From contig CAMDDP010000006.1 of the NCBI GenBank assembly GCA_945892775.1, positions 28,505-92,504 of the forward strand: a stretch of 64,000 bases of DNA, in the 5' to 3' direction. Positions 45,999 to 54,820 of this stretch are shown here, in pieces. Under the pieces are notes generated by a model. It searched no databases. It saw only the letters and a program-made list of their open reading frames with translations, and was not told the origin of the DNA. The position numbers and the translations under genes are program-made. The DNA comes from Chitinophaga pinensis. Lineage in GTDB: Bacteria > Bacteroidota > Bacteroidia > Chitinophagales > UBA10324. The number at the start of each line of letters is the position of its first letter. Within the stretch, counting starts at the first letter, position 1.

Positions 45999-46742
45999 AT
46001 GATAAAAAATAAAAAAGTTGTCGTCGTGCTACCCGCTTATAACGCAGCAGCTACCCTTGAGAAAACTTATCGCGAAATTGATTTTAACATTGTAGATGAA
46101 GTTGTACTAGTGGATGATGCAAGTAATGATAATACTGCTGAAGTTGGTCATAGACTCGGAATCAAGCACATCATCATACATGAAAAAAACAAGGGGTATG
46201 GCGGCAATCAAAAGAGTTGCTACAATAAAGCGCTTGAAATTGGTGCCGATATTGTAATCATGCTACATCCCGATTATCAATATACGCCATTACTAATTCC
46301 TGCTATGGCTAGTATTATTGCAAATGATTTGTATCCAGTTGTTTTGGGTTCACGAATTTTAGGCAAAGGTGCATTAAAGGGGGGGATGCCATTGTATAAA
46401 TATATATTCAATCGCTTTTTAACTCTTTCACAAAATTTGTTGATTGGTCAAAAACTTTCAGAATATCATACAGGTTATCGATCCTTTTCCAAGGAGGTTT
46501 TAAACAACATCAACTTCATGGCGAACAACAATGATTTTGTATTTGATAATGAAATGCTTTCTCAAATTTTTATGGCAGGATATGAAATCGCTGAGGTCAC
46601 TTGTCCCACTAAGTACTTTGAAGATGCAAGCTCCATAAATTTCATACGAAGCTTAAAATATGGTCGTGGTGTATTGCGTGTATCGATACAACACTTCCTC
46701 CATAAAAAAAGAATATGGAAGAATAAACTCTATACAAAATAA
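45999..46742 (+). CDS. Glycosyltransferase family 2, polyprenol-phosphate type
   Basis: 247 residues, no membrane helix. VVVVLPAYNAAATLEKTY, VDDASNDNTAEV and the metal-binding MLHPDYQYTP segment (D-x-Q rather than D-x-D) are present, with a YHTGYRSFSKEVL acceptor-loop motif. Similar to dolichyl-phosphate mannose synthase-like enzymes; a cytoplasmic sugar-charging step is likely. Divergent from the GT4 gene, so all three glycosyltransferases here may serve one pathway. Confidence 0.82.
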   Translation: MIKNKKVVVVLPAYNAAATLEKTYREIDFNIVDEVVLVDDASNDNTAEVGHRLGIKHIIIHEKNKGYGGNQKSCYNKALEIGADIVIMLHPDYQYTPLLIPAMASIIANDLYPVVLGSRILGKGALKGGMPLYKYIFNRFLTLSQNLLIGQKLSEYHTGYRSFSKEVLNNINFMANNNDFVFDNEMLSQIFMAGYEIAEVTCPTKYFEDASSINFIRSLKYGRGVLRVSIQHFLHKKRIWKNKLYTK

Positions 46743-46803
46743 ATAAACCAGCCCATTTCAATTAATAGCCATTTATAATTGTGATCAAATAAGAATTTAA
46801 AAA

Positions 46804-47460
46804 CTATTTTCTTTTTCCATAAATGCGGATAAGGGGTGACGAATTACTAAATGAAAAATAATTTTGGAATAGAAATATTACCGAGAAGCTAATTAGAACC
46901 CCTAGAAATGAGCCAAACCATACATCCTCTATAAAATGTGCCATTAAGTAAACTCGTGAAAAACCAATAAGAGCAGCCATCATAAAAAACAATAATTGAA
47001 GCATTTTATTTTTTAAAAAATATGTGACGAGTAAAAACATAGCGAATGCTGCTAATGTATGTCCAGATGGGAAACTGTTATAAAATAATCGCTCAGCACC
47101 TTCGGGCAAATGGATGTTAGCTGAATCATCAAAATAAGAAAGCGGTCGTTTTGCTCTAACAAAAAAAAACTGCTTCATTAAAAAAGTAACAATTAAACAA
47201 ATGATTGATGTTGTTAATGCAATATAAAAAAAAACACGATCAAAAAAAAGTAGAATTAAAACAACTATTAAAAAGGCAATTCCATTACCTAAGTCTGTCA
47301 CAATTAGAAAGAAAGAATCCAAAAATGATGTGTGATATTTATTCCATTCCAATTCTAAAACTCCTTTTGGAAAAAAAAGCAACAATCCCATCACAACAAT
47401 TAACCATAATAGCCAACACATTAAAAAAAACTGAACCGGTTGAACAACCCTCTTAATCAT
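46804..47460 (-). CDS. PAP2-type membrane phosphatase
   Basis: 218 residues with about six helices. The three phosphatase motifs are visible: K-x6-RP in FVRAKRPLS, SFPSGHTLAAF, and SRVYLMAHFIEDVWFG (SR-x5-H-x3-D). Probably removes phosphate from undecaprenyl pyrophosphate or another lipid phosphate. Overlaps the LptF/G stop region by 4 nt (47457-47460), so it is translationally coupled to it. Confidence 0.9.
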   Translation of the reverse strand: MIKRVVQPVQFFLMCWLLWLIVVMGLLLFFPKGVLELEWNKYHTSFLDSFFLIVTDLGNGIAFLIVVLILLFFDRVFFYIALTTSIICLIVTFLMKQFFFVRAKRPLSYFDDSANIHLPEGAERLFYNSFPSGHTLAAFAMFLLVTYFLKNKMLQLLFFMMAALIGFSRVYLMAHFIEDVWFGSFLGVLISFSVIFLFQNYFSFSNSSPLIRIYGKRK

Positions 47461-48902
47461 AACGATTTCCTTCTATGAAAAATATTTTCAAATCGCTTTA
47501 CTATTCCATACCAGGCTTCTATGTTAAATAAATTACTATCGTGGGTAGCTTTGCGAACTAAAAATATTCCAATTGGTAAAAGTATCATTGAAGACAACCA
47601 CATTCCTACAAAAACCGAAACAACATTTTCTTTAGCAAATTTTTCTCCCGCGATTGTAATCATATAAAAGAAAACAAAAAAAACAACCGCAATAACAATT
47701 GGTAATCCCAAACCACCTTTCCGAATAATTGCTCCAAGTGGAGCCCCTATTAAAAACAAAAGAAAACAGGCAAAGGCAAGTGTAATTTTTCGCCACCATT
47801 CAATTTCATAACGAATTTTCATCTCTGCTTTTGAATTTTGCATTCCAGAAATAAAAGATGCATATCCTTTAATGTTTCGAATATTTATAGCCGTTGTATT
47901 TATAATTGTTAGTTTTTCACTTAATGTTTTTTTATTAAAAAGTAATACCGAATCAGTATTCGAAATGAACATTTTGTCTTTCTTAAATACGCTATCAATA
48001 TTTTCTTTTACAAACCACAAGTAAGGCTTAATGAAAGAAACCAATTGAATTTCATTTTGTTTTTTTTCAATACTAAATGTATCAATGCTTTTTTCCAACT
48101 GACTTTCATTCATCATTTCATAATTGTCTTTAAACAAGTTTACATCTGTATGTGTCATTTTAAAATCAGAGAGGTCAAATATTTTTTTCCAATAATCAAA
48201 ATTCACCCGAGCCTGTTCCTGTGCTAAATCTTTTTTTTGATTAGTACTTACTTCCTGATATTGTTTTCCATTAAACAATTCGAGAATCATAAACCGCTTA
48301 TCATTGGTTAAAACCATTTTTCCCTTTTTTGCAACCAACACATTTGTATTTCCTTTGCCTTCGGTGTGATCATAAATCATTACATCAAAAATGGTTTGGT
48401 TGTCAGCTAATTTTTTTCCTATACGCATGCTATACCCCTCAATTCCATTATAAAAAACACCTGGTTTAATATTTAATGCTGGCTTTTGCTCAGTAACATC
48501 ATAGAGCAATGCTCGAAATTTAAGATAAGATGCAGGGCGTACATAATTGCTAAATAAAAAAGAAGCGAAGCAAAGCAAGATGGTTAATAAAAATAATGGA
48601 AAGCAAATTCTAACTAACGAAATACCAGATGCCTTTAATGCGATGAGTTCATATTGTTCCCCCATACCCCCAATGGTCATAATTGATGAAAGCAAAATAG
48701 CAAGTGGTAATGCTAAAGGAACGAAACTACTTGATGCATAAAACAACAACTTTCCTACTATGTACCATTCCAATCCTTTTCCAATTAAATCATCGGCATA
48801 TCTCCATAAAAACTGCATGACCAAAACAAACAGCGTTATAAATAAAGTCGTGATAAACGGACCTATGAAACTAAAGAAAACCAGTTTGTCTATTTTTTTC
48901 AA
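47457..48902 (-). CDS. LptF/LptG-family lipopolysaccharide export permease
   Basis: 481 residues from TTG 48900-48902. A TTG seven codons upstream lies before the start of transcription predicted from the TACTTTTG box (48932-48925), so the downstream TTG is preferred. The N-terminal helices (KLVFFSFIGPFITTLFITLFVLVMQFLWRYADDLIGKGL) and the ALPLAILLSSIMTIGGMGEQYELIALKASGIS segment are characteristic of YjgP/YjgQ. A periplasmic beta-jellyroll middle and three C-terminal helices follow. Partner of LptB in lifting LPS from the inner membrane. Confidence 0.92.
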   Translation of the reverse strand: MKKIDKLVFFSFIGPFITTLFITLFVLVMQFLWRYADDLIGKGLEWYIVGKLLFYASSSFVPLALPLAILLSSIMTIGGMGEQYELIALKASGISLVRICFPLFLLTILLCFASFLFSNYVRPASYLKFRALLYDVTEQKPALNIKPGVFYNGIEGYSMRIGKKLADNQTIFDVMIYDHTEGKGNTNVLVAKKGKMVLTNDKRFMILELFNGKQYQEVSTNQKKDLAQEQARVNFDYWKKIFDLSDFKMTHTDVNLFKDNYEMMNESQLEKSIDTFSIEKKQNEIQLVSFIKPYLWFVKENIDSVFKKDKMFISNTDSVLLFNKKTLSEKLTIINTTAINIRNIKGYASFISGMQNSKAEMKIRYEIEWWRKITLAFACFLLFLIGAPLGAIIRKGGLGLPIVIAVVFFVFFYMITIAGEKFAKENVVSVFVGMWLSSMILLPIGIFLVRKATHDSNLFNIEAWYGIVKRFENIFHRRKSL

Positions 48903-48917
48903 CTTAATTTGCTTACG

Positions 48918-49523
48918 ATGCAAACAAAAGTAATTCTTTCAAACGAAGAGAAAACAATTATTGAAAACACCATTTTTTTTTCTGTAAAACGAAAAATTTT
49001 TTCCAAAATTACTCAGCTAATGGGCGAAGTCGGAAATGATGAAATATTAACTAAAGAATGGAGGAAAATACTAATCAATGCCAATGAAAAAACACTTGAG
49101 CCCAAAATTTCAAAAGGCGAAAACTATCTTGGACTCCCCTACTTACTCTTAGACTTTCCTAAAAAATTTGAAGGCGAAAATCAATTTGCTATTAGAAATT
49201 TTTTCTGGTGGGGAAACTATTTTTCCACCTTTCTTCTACTATCGGGCGAAGATTTAAAAAAATTTCTACCCTCAATTTTATCCAAATACTCATTATTAAT
49301 TGAGAAAGAAATTTTCGTTTCTACTAATACAAATCGCTGGATCCACTCAATTAACAATGAAAATTACACCCCTATTAAAAACCTATCGATTATTGAATTT
49401 GAAAAAATTATTAATCAAACTGGCTACTTAAAAATTGCAACAATTCTTCCTCTCAAAAATATTGATTCGGCTCACACTTATTTTATTGATTCAAATTTAT
49501 TTTTTCAAAAAATATTAAAATAA
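48918..49523 (+). CDS. Conserved hypothetical protein, 201 residues
   Basis: Starts ATG 48918, only 15 bp from the divergent LptF/G start codon; a TTG nine bases upstream is possible. No signal peptide or clear membrane helix. Aromatic-rich centre (YLGLPYLLLDFPKKF ... FFWWGNYFSTFLLLSGEDLKKFL). I recognise the general look of a Bacteroidota conserved hypothetical but no function. Its first codons contain the LptF/G -7 box on the other strand. Confidence 0.6.
   Translation: MQTKVILSNEEKTIIENTIFFSVKRKIFSKITQLMGEVGNDEILTKEWRKILINANEKTLEPKISKGENYLGLPYLLLDFPKKFEGENQFAIRNFFWWGNYFSTFLLLSGEDLKKFLPSILSKYSLLIEKEIFVSTNTNRWIHSINNENYTPIKNLSIIEFEKIINQTGYLKIATILPLKNIDSAHTYFIDSNLFFQKILK
48925..48932 (-). promoter_or_regulatory. 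-7 box TACTTTTG of the LptF/G-PAP2 operon
   Basis: Minus-strand TACTTTTG, with a TTG 22 bp further upstream. It lies inside codons 3-5 of the divergent plus-strand gene. It decides the TTG at 48902 as the start of the permease. Confidence 0.55.
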
Positions 49524-49527
49524 AAAA

Positions 49528-49556
49528 AACCACATTATCCATTAATGAATGTGGTT
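49528..49556. terminator. Hairpin terminator between convergent genes
   Basis: AACCACATT (49528-49536) pairs with AATGTGGTT (49548-49556), followed by AGTTTTTT on the plus strand and A/T-rich on the other. The stem core CCACATT/AATGTGG is the same as in the terminator at 19514. Confidence 0.75.
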
Positions 49557-49580
49557 AGTTTTTTCAACAAAAACTTCTGC

Positions 49581-50345
49581 TTAAGCTCCTAATTGCTGAA
49601 TCATGGTTTTTATCTGACTATCCCACAAAAACTGAGCGTCTTTTAGTTCTTTTATATCACAGAAATCAGTAATAATCAAAACAGTATCGCCAGTGATTTC
49701 AGTATGTGTTACTTTAAATTCAAAATATTCATCAGCCGGACCATCAACCCATTGATACCTTACTAATTCATGTTCAATTTCATCCAACACCCTAGCAACT
49801 TGTGAGTTCCCTTCCCAAGAAAAAGTATAAACATCATCACGGCTACGATCAACCTCATCAGCAAACCACTGTGCCATATTTGAAGTGGCAGTTACAAAAT
49901 CATATAAAATAACTGGAGAACTTCTTATTACAAACTCCATAGTGTATAATTTTTTTCCAGAGGAAGATATTTTTGTTGCAAGCGGAATTGCAGGTGGACC
50001 AGCAACTTTATATTCCTTTTTCTTAGTCAAAATCTTTTTAACTGGTTTCGGCGCAGCTATCTTCTTTTCTTTTTTGGGAGAAATAGGAGTTTTGATAACA
50101 ACCTTCTTTAATTTAGTTTTTTTAGTTGCTATGTTTTTCAAAATTGGCTTCTGCCCTTCCACTTTTTTCAATGAAGATTTATTAGATGCTTCCTTTTTTA
50201 CTAGAGGCTTTTTAACTACAGCCTTCTTCGATAAAGATTTTTTTTGCGCTACTTTTTTTACTGTAGTTTTTTTAACTACAGATTTTTTCGATAAAGTTTT
50301 TTTTACTACAGCCTTCTTCACAAGTGCTTTTTTCGTCTTTTTCAT
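49581..50345 (-). CDS. START/AHSA1-like domain with a long lysine-rich histone-H1-like tail
   Basis: 254 residues from ATG 50343-50345. Residues 1-113 contain about 44 lysines in repeated KKAVVKK/KKSLSKK units, like histone H1 or AlgP tails. Residues about 130-254 form a SRPBCC/START-like fold (KLYTMEFVIRSSPVILYDFVTATSNMAQWFADEV ... FDFCDIKEL-type end), found alone in many Bacteroidota. The tail would bind DNA, RNA or another polyanion; the fold's ligand is unknown. A 22-codon upstream extension has no support. Confidence 0.7.
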   Translation of the reverse strand: MKKTKKALVKKAVVKKTLSKKSVVKKTTVKKVAQKKSLSKKAVVKKPLVKKEASNKSSLKKVEGQKPILKNIATKKTKLKKVVIKTPISPKKEKKIAAPKPVKKILTKKKEYKVAGPPAIPLATKISSSGKKLYTMEFVIRSSPVILYDFVTATSNMAQWFADEVDRSRDDVYTFSWEGNSQVARVLDEIEHELVRYQWVDGPADEYFEFKVTHTEITGDTVLIITDFCDIKELKDAQFLWDSQIKTMIQQLGA

Positions 50346-50475
50346 GGGCGTAATGTATAAACATTGATGAAATAAAAAAATATTAAGACTTTTCTTACTC
50401 GACTTATACAAACAAAGTCCTTTTTAGACCTACAAAACTAATTATTAGCTTATTCTATTTATCAACCTCAAAAGT

Positions 50476-50483
50476 TACTTTTG
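50476..50483 (+). promoter_or_regulatory. -7 box TACTTTTG of the transhydrogenase operon
   Basis: TACTTTTG places the transcript start near 50490, about 15 nt before ATG 50505. The TTG of this box cannot itself be the start codon, which sets the start of pntA at 50505. Confidence 0.55.
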
Positions 50484-50504
50484 GCGCTCATTAAGAAAAA
50501 AGAA

Positions 50505-51641
50505 ATGACAATAGGAATCTTAAAAGAACCTGCAGAAGAAAAAAGAGTGGTAATGCTTCCTGAAATAGTTGGACAGTTAGTAAAAATGAATGTTAAAGTA
50601 AAATTGGAATCAGGTGCCGGCAATGGCGCCATGGTTAGTGATGATGAATATAAAACTGTCGGAGCATCCATCACCACAAAAGAAGATGTGCTCACAACTA
50701 GCAATCTTGTAACAAGAATAAATACTGTTACCAATGAAGATATTTCAAAAATACCTTCAGCTACTGTATTAGTAAATGTTTTTCAGCCCCTGTTCAATAA
50801 AGAAATTGTAATGGCGCTATTAAATAAAAATATTACCAGTTTCAGCATGGATATGATTCCGCGAACTACACGCGCACAGGCAATGGATATTCTTTCATCA
50901 CAAGCAACTGCCGCAGGATATAAAGCGGTGTTAGTTGCGGCCACTAATCTTCCTAAGTTCTTTCCAATGTTTATGACTGCTGCCGGAAGTATTGTTCCTG
51001 CAAAAGTTTTAATCATTGGCGCCGGTGTTGCAGGATTGCAAGCAATAGCAACTGCAAAAAGATTAGGTGGCGTGGTTGAAGTCTTTGATACACGCGCAGC
51101 AGTGAAAGAAGAAGTAAAATCATTGGGTGCAAAATTTATTGAAGTGGAAGGTGCTGCCGATTCATCCGCTGCCGGAGGATATGCGGTTGAACAATCAAAT
51201 GAATTTTTAGATAGACAAAAACAAAAAATTCACGAGAGTGCTTCGAAGAGTGATGTAATAATTACAACTGCACAAATTCCAGGTAGAAAAGCTCCGGTGT
51301 TAATCACTACACAAACAGTTGAAACCATGAGAGCCGGTAGTGTGATTGTTGATTTAGCTGCATCAACAGGTGGTAATTGTGAACTCACCAAGAATAATGA
51401 AACAATAGTTCACAAGGGAGTTACGATTATCGGAAACTCTTATCTGCCATCAACCATTCCTGCTGATGCAAGTAAAATGTTCGGAAAAAATGTGTTGAAT
51501 TTTTTAAAACTAATTATTGATAAGGAGGGGAATCTCAATCTGAATTTTGAAGATGATATTGTAAAGGGAAGTTGCATCACTCACAACAAGGAAATTAATC
51601 ATCCAAAAGTTAAAGAATCTATAACCACACAAACAGCCTGA
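50505..51641 (+). CDS. pntA: NAD(P) transhydrogenase alpha-1 subunit (NAD-binding domain I)
   Basis: 378 residues. Soluble domain I of the proton-translocating transhydrogenase. MTIGILKEPAEEKRVVMLPE opens it. VLIIGAGVAGLQAIATAKRLGGVVEVFDTRAAVKEEVKSLGAKFIEV is the NAD site, with RTTRAQAMD-type QD loop (RTTRAQAMDILSSQA) before it. It lacks the membrane helices that E. coli PntA has fused; they are in the next gene, as in the three-subunit enzyme. Confidence 0.94.
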   Translation: MTIGILKEPAEEKRVVMLPEIVGQLVKMNVKVKLESGAGNGAMVSDDEYKTVGASITTKEDVLTTSNLVTRINTVTNEDISKIPSATVLVNVFQPLFNKEIVMALLNKNITSFSMDMIPRTTRAQAMDILSSQATAAGYKAVLVAATNLPKFFPMFMTAAGSIVPAKVLIIGAGVAGLQAIATAKRLGGVVEVFDTRAAVKEEVKSLGAKFIEVEGAADSSAAGGYAVEQSNEFLDRQKQKIHESASKSDVIITTAQIPGRKAPVLITTQTVETMRAGSVIVDLAASTGGNCELTKNNETIVHKGVTIIGNSYLPSTIPADASKMFGKNVLNFLKLIIDKEGNLNLNFEDDIVKGSCITHNKEINHPKVKESITTQTA

Positions 51642-51650
51642 TAAAATAAC

Positions 51651-51962
51651 ATGGAAAGCATCATAGCATTTTTAAGCCAAAACATGGAAATAATTTACAT
51701 TCTCATACTATCAGTCTTCCTGGGTATTGAAGTAATTTCTCATGTGCCTTCAGTTCTGCATACTCCGTTGATGTCAGGAGCAAATGCAATTCATGGAGTG
51801 GTCATCATAGGGGCAATTATTGTTATGGGACAAGCTGAACCAGATAACTACCTCGCGCTCACGCTAGGTTTTCTCGCCGTAATACTAGGAACTTTAAATG
51901 TGGTTGGCGGATTTGTAGTGACCGACCGAATGCTTGAACTATTTAAGAAGAAGAAGAAATAA
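51651..51962 (+). CDS. NAD(P) transhydrogenase alpha-2 subunit (membrane domain)
   Basis: 103 residues, three hydrophobic helices. IYILILSVFLGIEVISHVPSVLHTPLMSGANAIHGVVIIGA matches the membrane part of PntA, including the H-T-P-L-M-S segment. Contributes half of the proton channel. Sits 9 bp after the alpha-1 gene. Confidence 0.93.
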   Translation: MESIIAFLSQNMEIIYILILSVFLGIEVISHVPSVLHTPLMSGANAIHGVVIIGAIIVMGQAEPDNYLALTLGFLAVILGTLNVVGGFVVTDRMLELFKKKKK

Positions 51963-52026
51963 TCAACGATAAAATAATTATTAAAGGATAAAAAGACTTT
52001 AATTCAGAAAAACGAAATCGACTAAG

Positions 52027-53430
52027 ATGGAAGATAAAATTTTAGATATAATTTATTTAATCGGCTCTATCACATTCATTATTGGATTAAAAGGGCTCAG
52101 CCATCCAGATACTGCCCGGCGTGGAAATTTAATTGCCGCTTTCGGTATGACCATCGCAATTGCTGGAACAATATTTTTAAAAAGGAATGAAAATGGAGAA
52201 GCTTTTTCCACTTCCAACATCGTATTAATTTTTGTTGCATTATTAATTGGAAGCATTCTAGGGGTACTTGGTGCAAAAAAAGTAAAGATGACTGCAATGC
52301 CACAAATGGTTTCGCTCTTCAACGGAATGGGTGGTGCCTGTGCGGCAATAATTTCTGTTATAGAATACCAACATAGTTTCAAGATGGGTGATTATGGTTA
52401 CTTGGGAACCGTACTCGCCGGTTTATTAATCGGAAGTATTTCGTTCAGCGGAAGCATGATTGCTTTTGGAAAATTAAATGGCAACATAAACGACAAAACA
52501 ATTCCTGGCCAATCTATCATCAATTTAATCTTGATGGTAGCATTAATCGCAACAGGCGCATACCTAACTACTCTTCAAGAACCAAGTATGCCGTTACTCG
52601 GAATGCTTACTTTAGGGTGTTTAATTTATGGTGTGTTTTTCGTAATGCCAATTGGCGGTGCCGATATGCCCGTCGTAATTTCATTATTAAATTCTTTTAC
52701 AGGTGTTGCGGCAGCTCTCGGAGGTTTTATTTACAATAATAAAGTAATGTTAACCGGCGGAATTTTAGTTGGTTCGGCAGGAACAATTCTTACAATACTT
52801 ATGTGCAAGGCAATGAACCGTTCATTAATGAATGTAATTATCGGTTCGTTTGGCGGAGGTTCATCAGGTGCTGCAGCAATTGGTAATTCAGCTCTTGGAA
52901 CCATAAAAGAAATTTCAGTTACAGATGCTGCAGTGTTATTGAGCTATTCAAAAAAAGTGATGATAGTTCCAGGTTATGGATTGGCAGTTGCTCAAGCACA
53001 ACATGCTTGTCATGAATTAGAAACTTTATTAGAAGAAAAAGGTGTGGAAGTTAAATATGCTATTCATCCGGTTGCAGGTCGTATGCCTGGACATATGAAT
53101 GTTTTGTTGGCTGAAGCTGATGTTCCTTATCCAAAATTATTGGAAATGGAAGATGCTAATAATGAATTCAATTCAACCGATGCAGTAATTGTAATTGGTG
53201 CAAATGATGTGGTGAATCCTGCTGCGAAAAAGAATCCTCAAAGTCCTATTTACGGGATGCCAATTCTTGAAGTTGAAAACGCACACAATGTTATTGTGAT
53301 GAAGCGTGGAATGGCAGCAGGTTATGCAGGAATAGAAAATGAATTATTTTACGAACCTAAAACACGAATGCTGTTTGGTGATGCTAAAGCAACATTACAA
53401 AAATTAATTACAGAGGTTAAGGCTAATTAA
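52027..53430 (+). CDS. pntB: NAD(P) transhydrogenase beta subunit
   Basis: 467 residues. About nine N-terminal helices (1-260) with NGMGGACAA, then the NADP(H)-binding domain III: VMIVPGYGLAVAQAQH, HPVAGRMPGHMNVLLAEADVPY, VIGANDVVNPAAKK and VMKRGMAAGYAGIENELF. All conserved segments are present. With the two upstream products it forms a pump that makes NADPH at the expense of the proton gradient. Confidence 0.96.
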   Translation: MEDKILDIIYLIGSITFIIGLKGLSHPDTARRGNLIAAFGMTIAIAGTIFLKRNENGEAFSTSNIVLIFVALLIGSILGVLGAKKVKMTAMPQMVSLFNGMGGACAAIISVIEYQHSFKMGDYGYLGTVLAGLLIGSISFSGSMIAFGKLNGNINDKTIPGQSIINLILMVALIATGAYLTTLQEPSMPLLGMLTLGCLIYGVFFVMPIGGADMPVVISLLNSFTGVAAALGGFIYNNKVMLTGGILVGSAGTILTILMCKAMNRSLMNVIIGSFGGGSSGAAAIGNSALGTIKEISVTDAAVLLSYSKKVMIVPGYGLAVAQAQHACHELETLLEEKGVEVKYAIHPVAGRMPGHMNVLLAEADVPYPKLLEMEDANNEFNSTDAVIVIGANDVVNPAAKKNPQSPIYGMPILEVENAHNVIVMKRGMAAGYAGIENELFYEPKTRMLFGDAKATLQKLITEVKAN

Positions 53431-53433
53431 TGA

Positions 53434-53853
53434 ATGACTAAATTAAATGAATCATTTAACGCAGATGGAACCAAGGGAAGTCCGCTCCTTCCTGATCACA
53501 TTAAAAATTTTCTGATTGATATTGACGGAACCATTTGCGAAGATGTTCCGAATGAAGAACCCGAAAGGATGCTTACTGCTCAACTGATTCCAGAAGCATT
53601 GGAGTTTATAAATAAATGGTACGACGAAGGACACTTCATTTGTTTTTTTACTTCAAGATTAGAGTCACACAGAAAAATTACTGAAGAGTGGCTGAAAAGA
53701 AATAACTTCAAATATCATAACATTCTATTTGGAAAACCGAGAGGAGGAAACTATCACTGGATAGATGATAGAAATGTTAGAGCCACAAAATTTATGGGGA
53801 AGTTTTCTGATTTTATTGAAGTAGAAAAAAAGATTCAAGTATTTAAATCCTGA
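53434..53853 (+). CDS. Small HAD-superfamily phosphatase
   Basis: 139 residues. The catalytic motif is NFLIDIDGTICED (DxDGT, about 26-36), motif II FFTSRLESHR and motif III/IV segments HNILFGKPRGGNYHWIDDRNVRA. No cap domain is evident. Relatives are sometimes mislabelled phosphoheptose isomerase. Substrate unknown. It begins 3 nt after the pntB stop, so it is in the transhydrogenase transcript, but no functional link is obvious. Confidence 0.75.
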   Translation: MTKLNESFNADGTKGSPLLPDHIKNFLIDIDGTICEDVPNEEPERMLTAQLIPEALEFINKWYDEGHFICFFTSRLESHRKITEEWLKRNNFKYHNILFGKPRGGNYHWIDDRNVRATKFMGKFSDFIEVEKKIQVFKS

Positions 53854-53865
53854 TGTTTATTTAAA

Positions 53866-53897
53866 TTTTTTATTAGATCTTATTACACAATAAAAAA
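53866..53897. terminator. Weak AT-only hairpin between convergent genes
   Basis: TTTTTTATT (53866-53874) pairs with AATAAAAAA (53889-53897). Both sides provide a U-tract, but the stem has no G-C pairs, so termination strength is doubtful. Confidence 0.35.
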
Positions 53898-53968
53898 AAA
53901 TCAACAAAGTCGCTTGAAAAATAGATTGATAGTGCAAAGAACAAATTGATATACTTAACAAGTATTGA

Positions 53969-54565
53969 TTATTGTTTTAAAGTAGAAAACACACTTTTTA
54001 ATCGAAACAAATTCTCCTGTTTCTTAGCTTCTAAATTTAAAATACACGAATTAGTCCAATAGTGATGAGATGCTATAAAATTAATTTGAATTTCAAGCCA
54101 ATCTTTTACTCCAATATTCTTTCCATAAGAATTTAATTCAAGAAATAAACCATCACTTATATTTTCATAATCATCATCGCCCAAATAATACATATCCGCG
54201 TCACATAATATTTTTTCTAGAAGAGTTGAAGGGCTCTGCGGAACTTTAGTCTTCATGATTAGGTTACAAATAATTTCAATTTGATTAGTGCTATAATTAA
54301 AATTTAAAAGGTTTTTTCTGGCAACTATACACGCCTCTTCTTCCGTATTTTTTTCATAAGTTTTTAAAAAACCACAGTCGTGGAACAAAACAGCTGTCTT
54401 TAAAATGATCAGATCTTCTTTATTATGTATTAATTCAATGCTTGCTATCTCAACTGCACTCTTTAACACTAGCATAGTGTGATCATAACTATGGTACTGT
54501 AATAAAGGGGAAAGCTGTGTTTTTAAAACTTCCTGTATGTAGCTACTTACTTTCTCGAATTCCAT
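53969..54565 (-). CDS. HD-domain protein (predicted metal-dependent phosphohydrolase)
   Basis: 198 residues. HSYDHTMLVL (first His), AVLFHDCGFLKTY (HD pair), and CDADMYYLGDDDY (second Asp) reproduce the H...HD...D pattern. Likely a nucleotide phosphohydrolase or phosphodiesterase; the substrate is unknown. Convergent with the transhydrogenase operon. Confidence 0.8.
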   Translation of the reverse strand: MEFEKVSSYIQEVLKTQLSPLLQYHSYDHTMLVLKSAVEIASIELIHNKEDLIILKTAVLFHDCGFLKTYEKNTEEEACIVARKNLLNFNYSTNQIEIICNLIMKTKVPQSPSTLLEKILCDADMYYLGDDDYENISDGLFLELNSYGKNIGVKDWLEIQINFIASHHYWTNSCILNLEAKKQENLFRLKSVFSTLKQ

Positions 54566-54663
54566 GTTTAAACCATTGCTAAAATAATCATCCTAACTAT
54601 ATTTAAAACTGAATTAACAAATAAATCAGCAATCAATTTGGTGGTGAAAATTTGAAGAAGATA

Positions 54664-54810
54664 ATGACCGCAAAATTTAAATATCTGTTATTATCCATTC
54701 AGCAATTAAGTATGGATGAACAATAAATTTCGTCGGGGCAATTCTTTAACAATTGGAAAGGAATAAATGAACAAGTAGATGATGCTCTTGTAATTGGAAT
54801 AAAAGTTTAG
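54664..54810 (+). pseudogene. Short decayed reading frame with internal stop
   Basis: ATG 54664 opens MTAKFKYLLLSIQQLSMDEQ, then TAA (54724-54726). The same frame continues ISSGQFFNNWKGINEQVDDALVIGIKV to TAG at 54808-54810. Both halves look protein-like, so a single nonsense change in a 48-codon gene or fragment is plausible. It occupies most of the 255 bp between two minus-strand genes. Family not recognised. Confidence 0.35.
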
Positions 54811-54820
54811 ATTATAATTT

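Noticed and set aside
49885..50367. 160-residue hydrophobic-looking open frame on the plus strand
   Set aside because: It is the mirror of the lysine-repeat region: AAA/AAG lysine codons read as TTT/CTT on the other strand.
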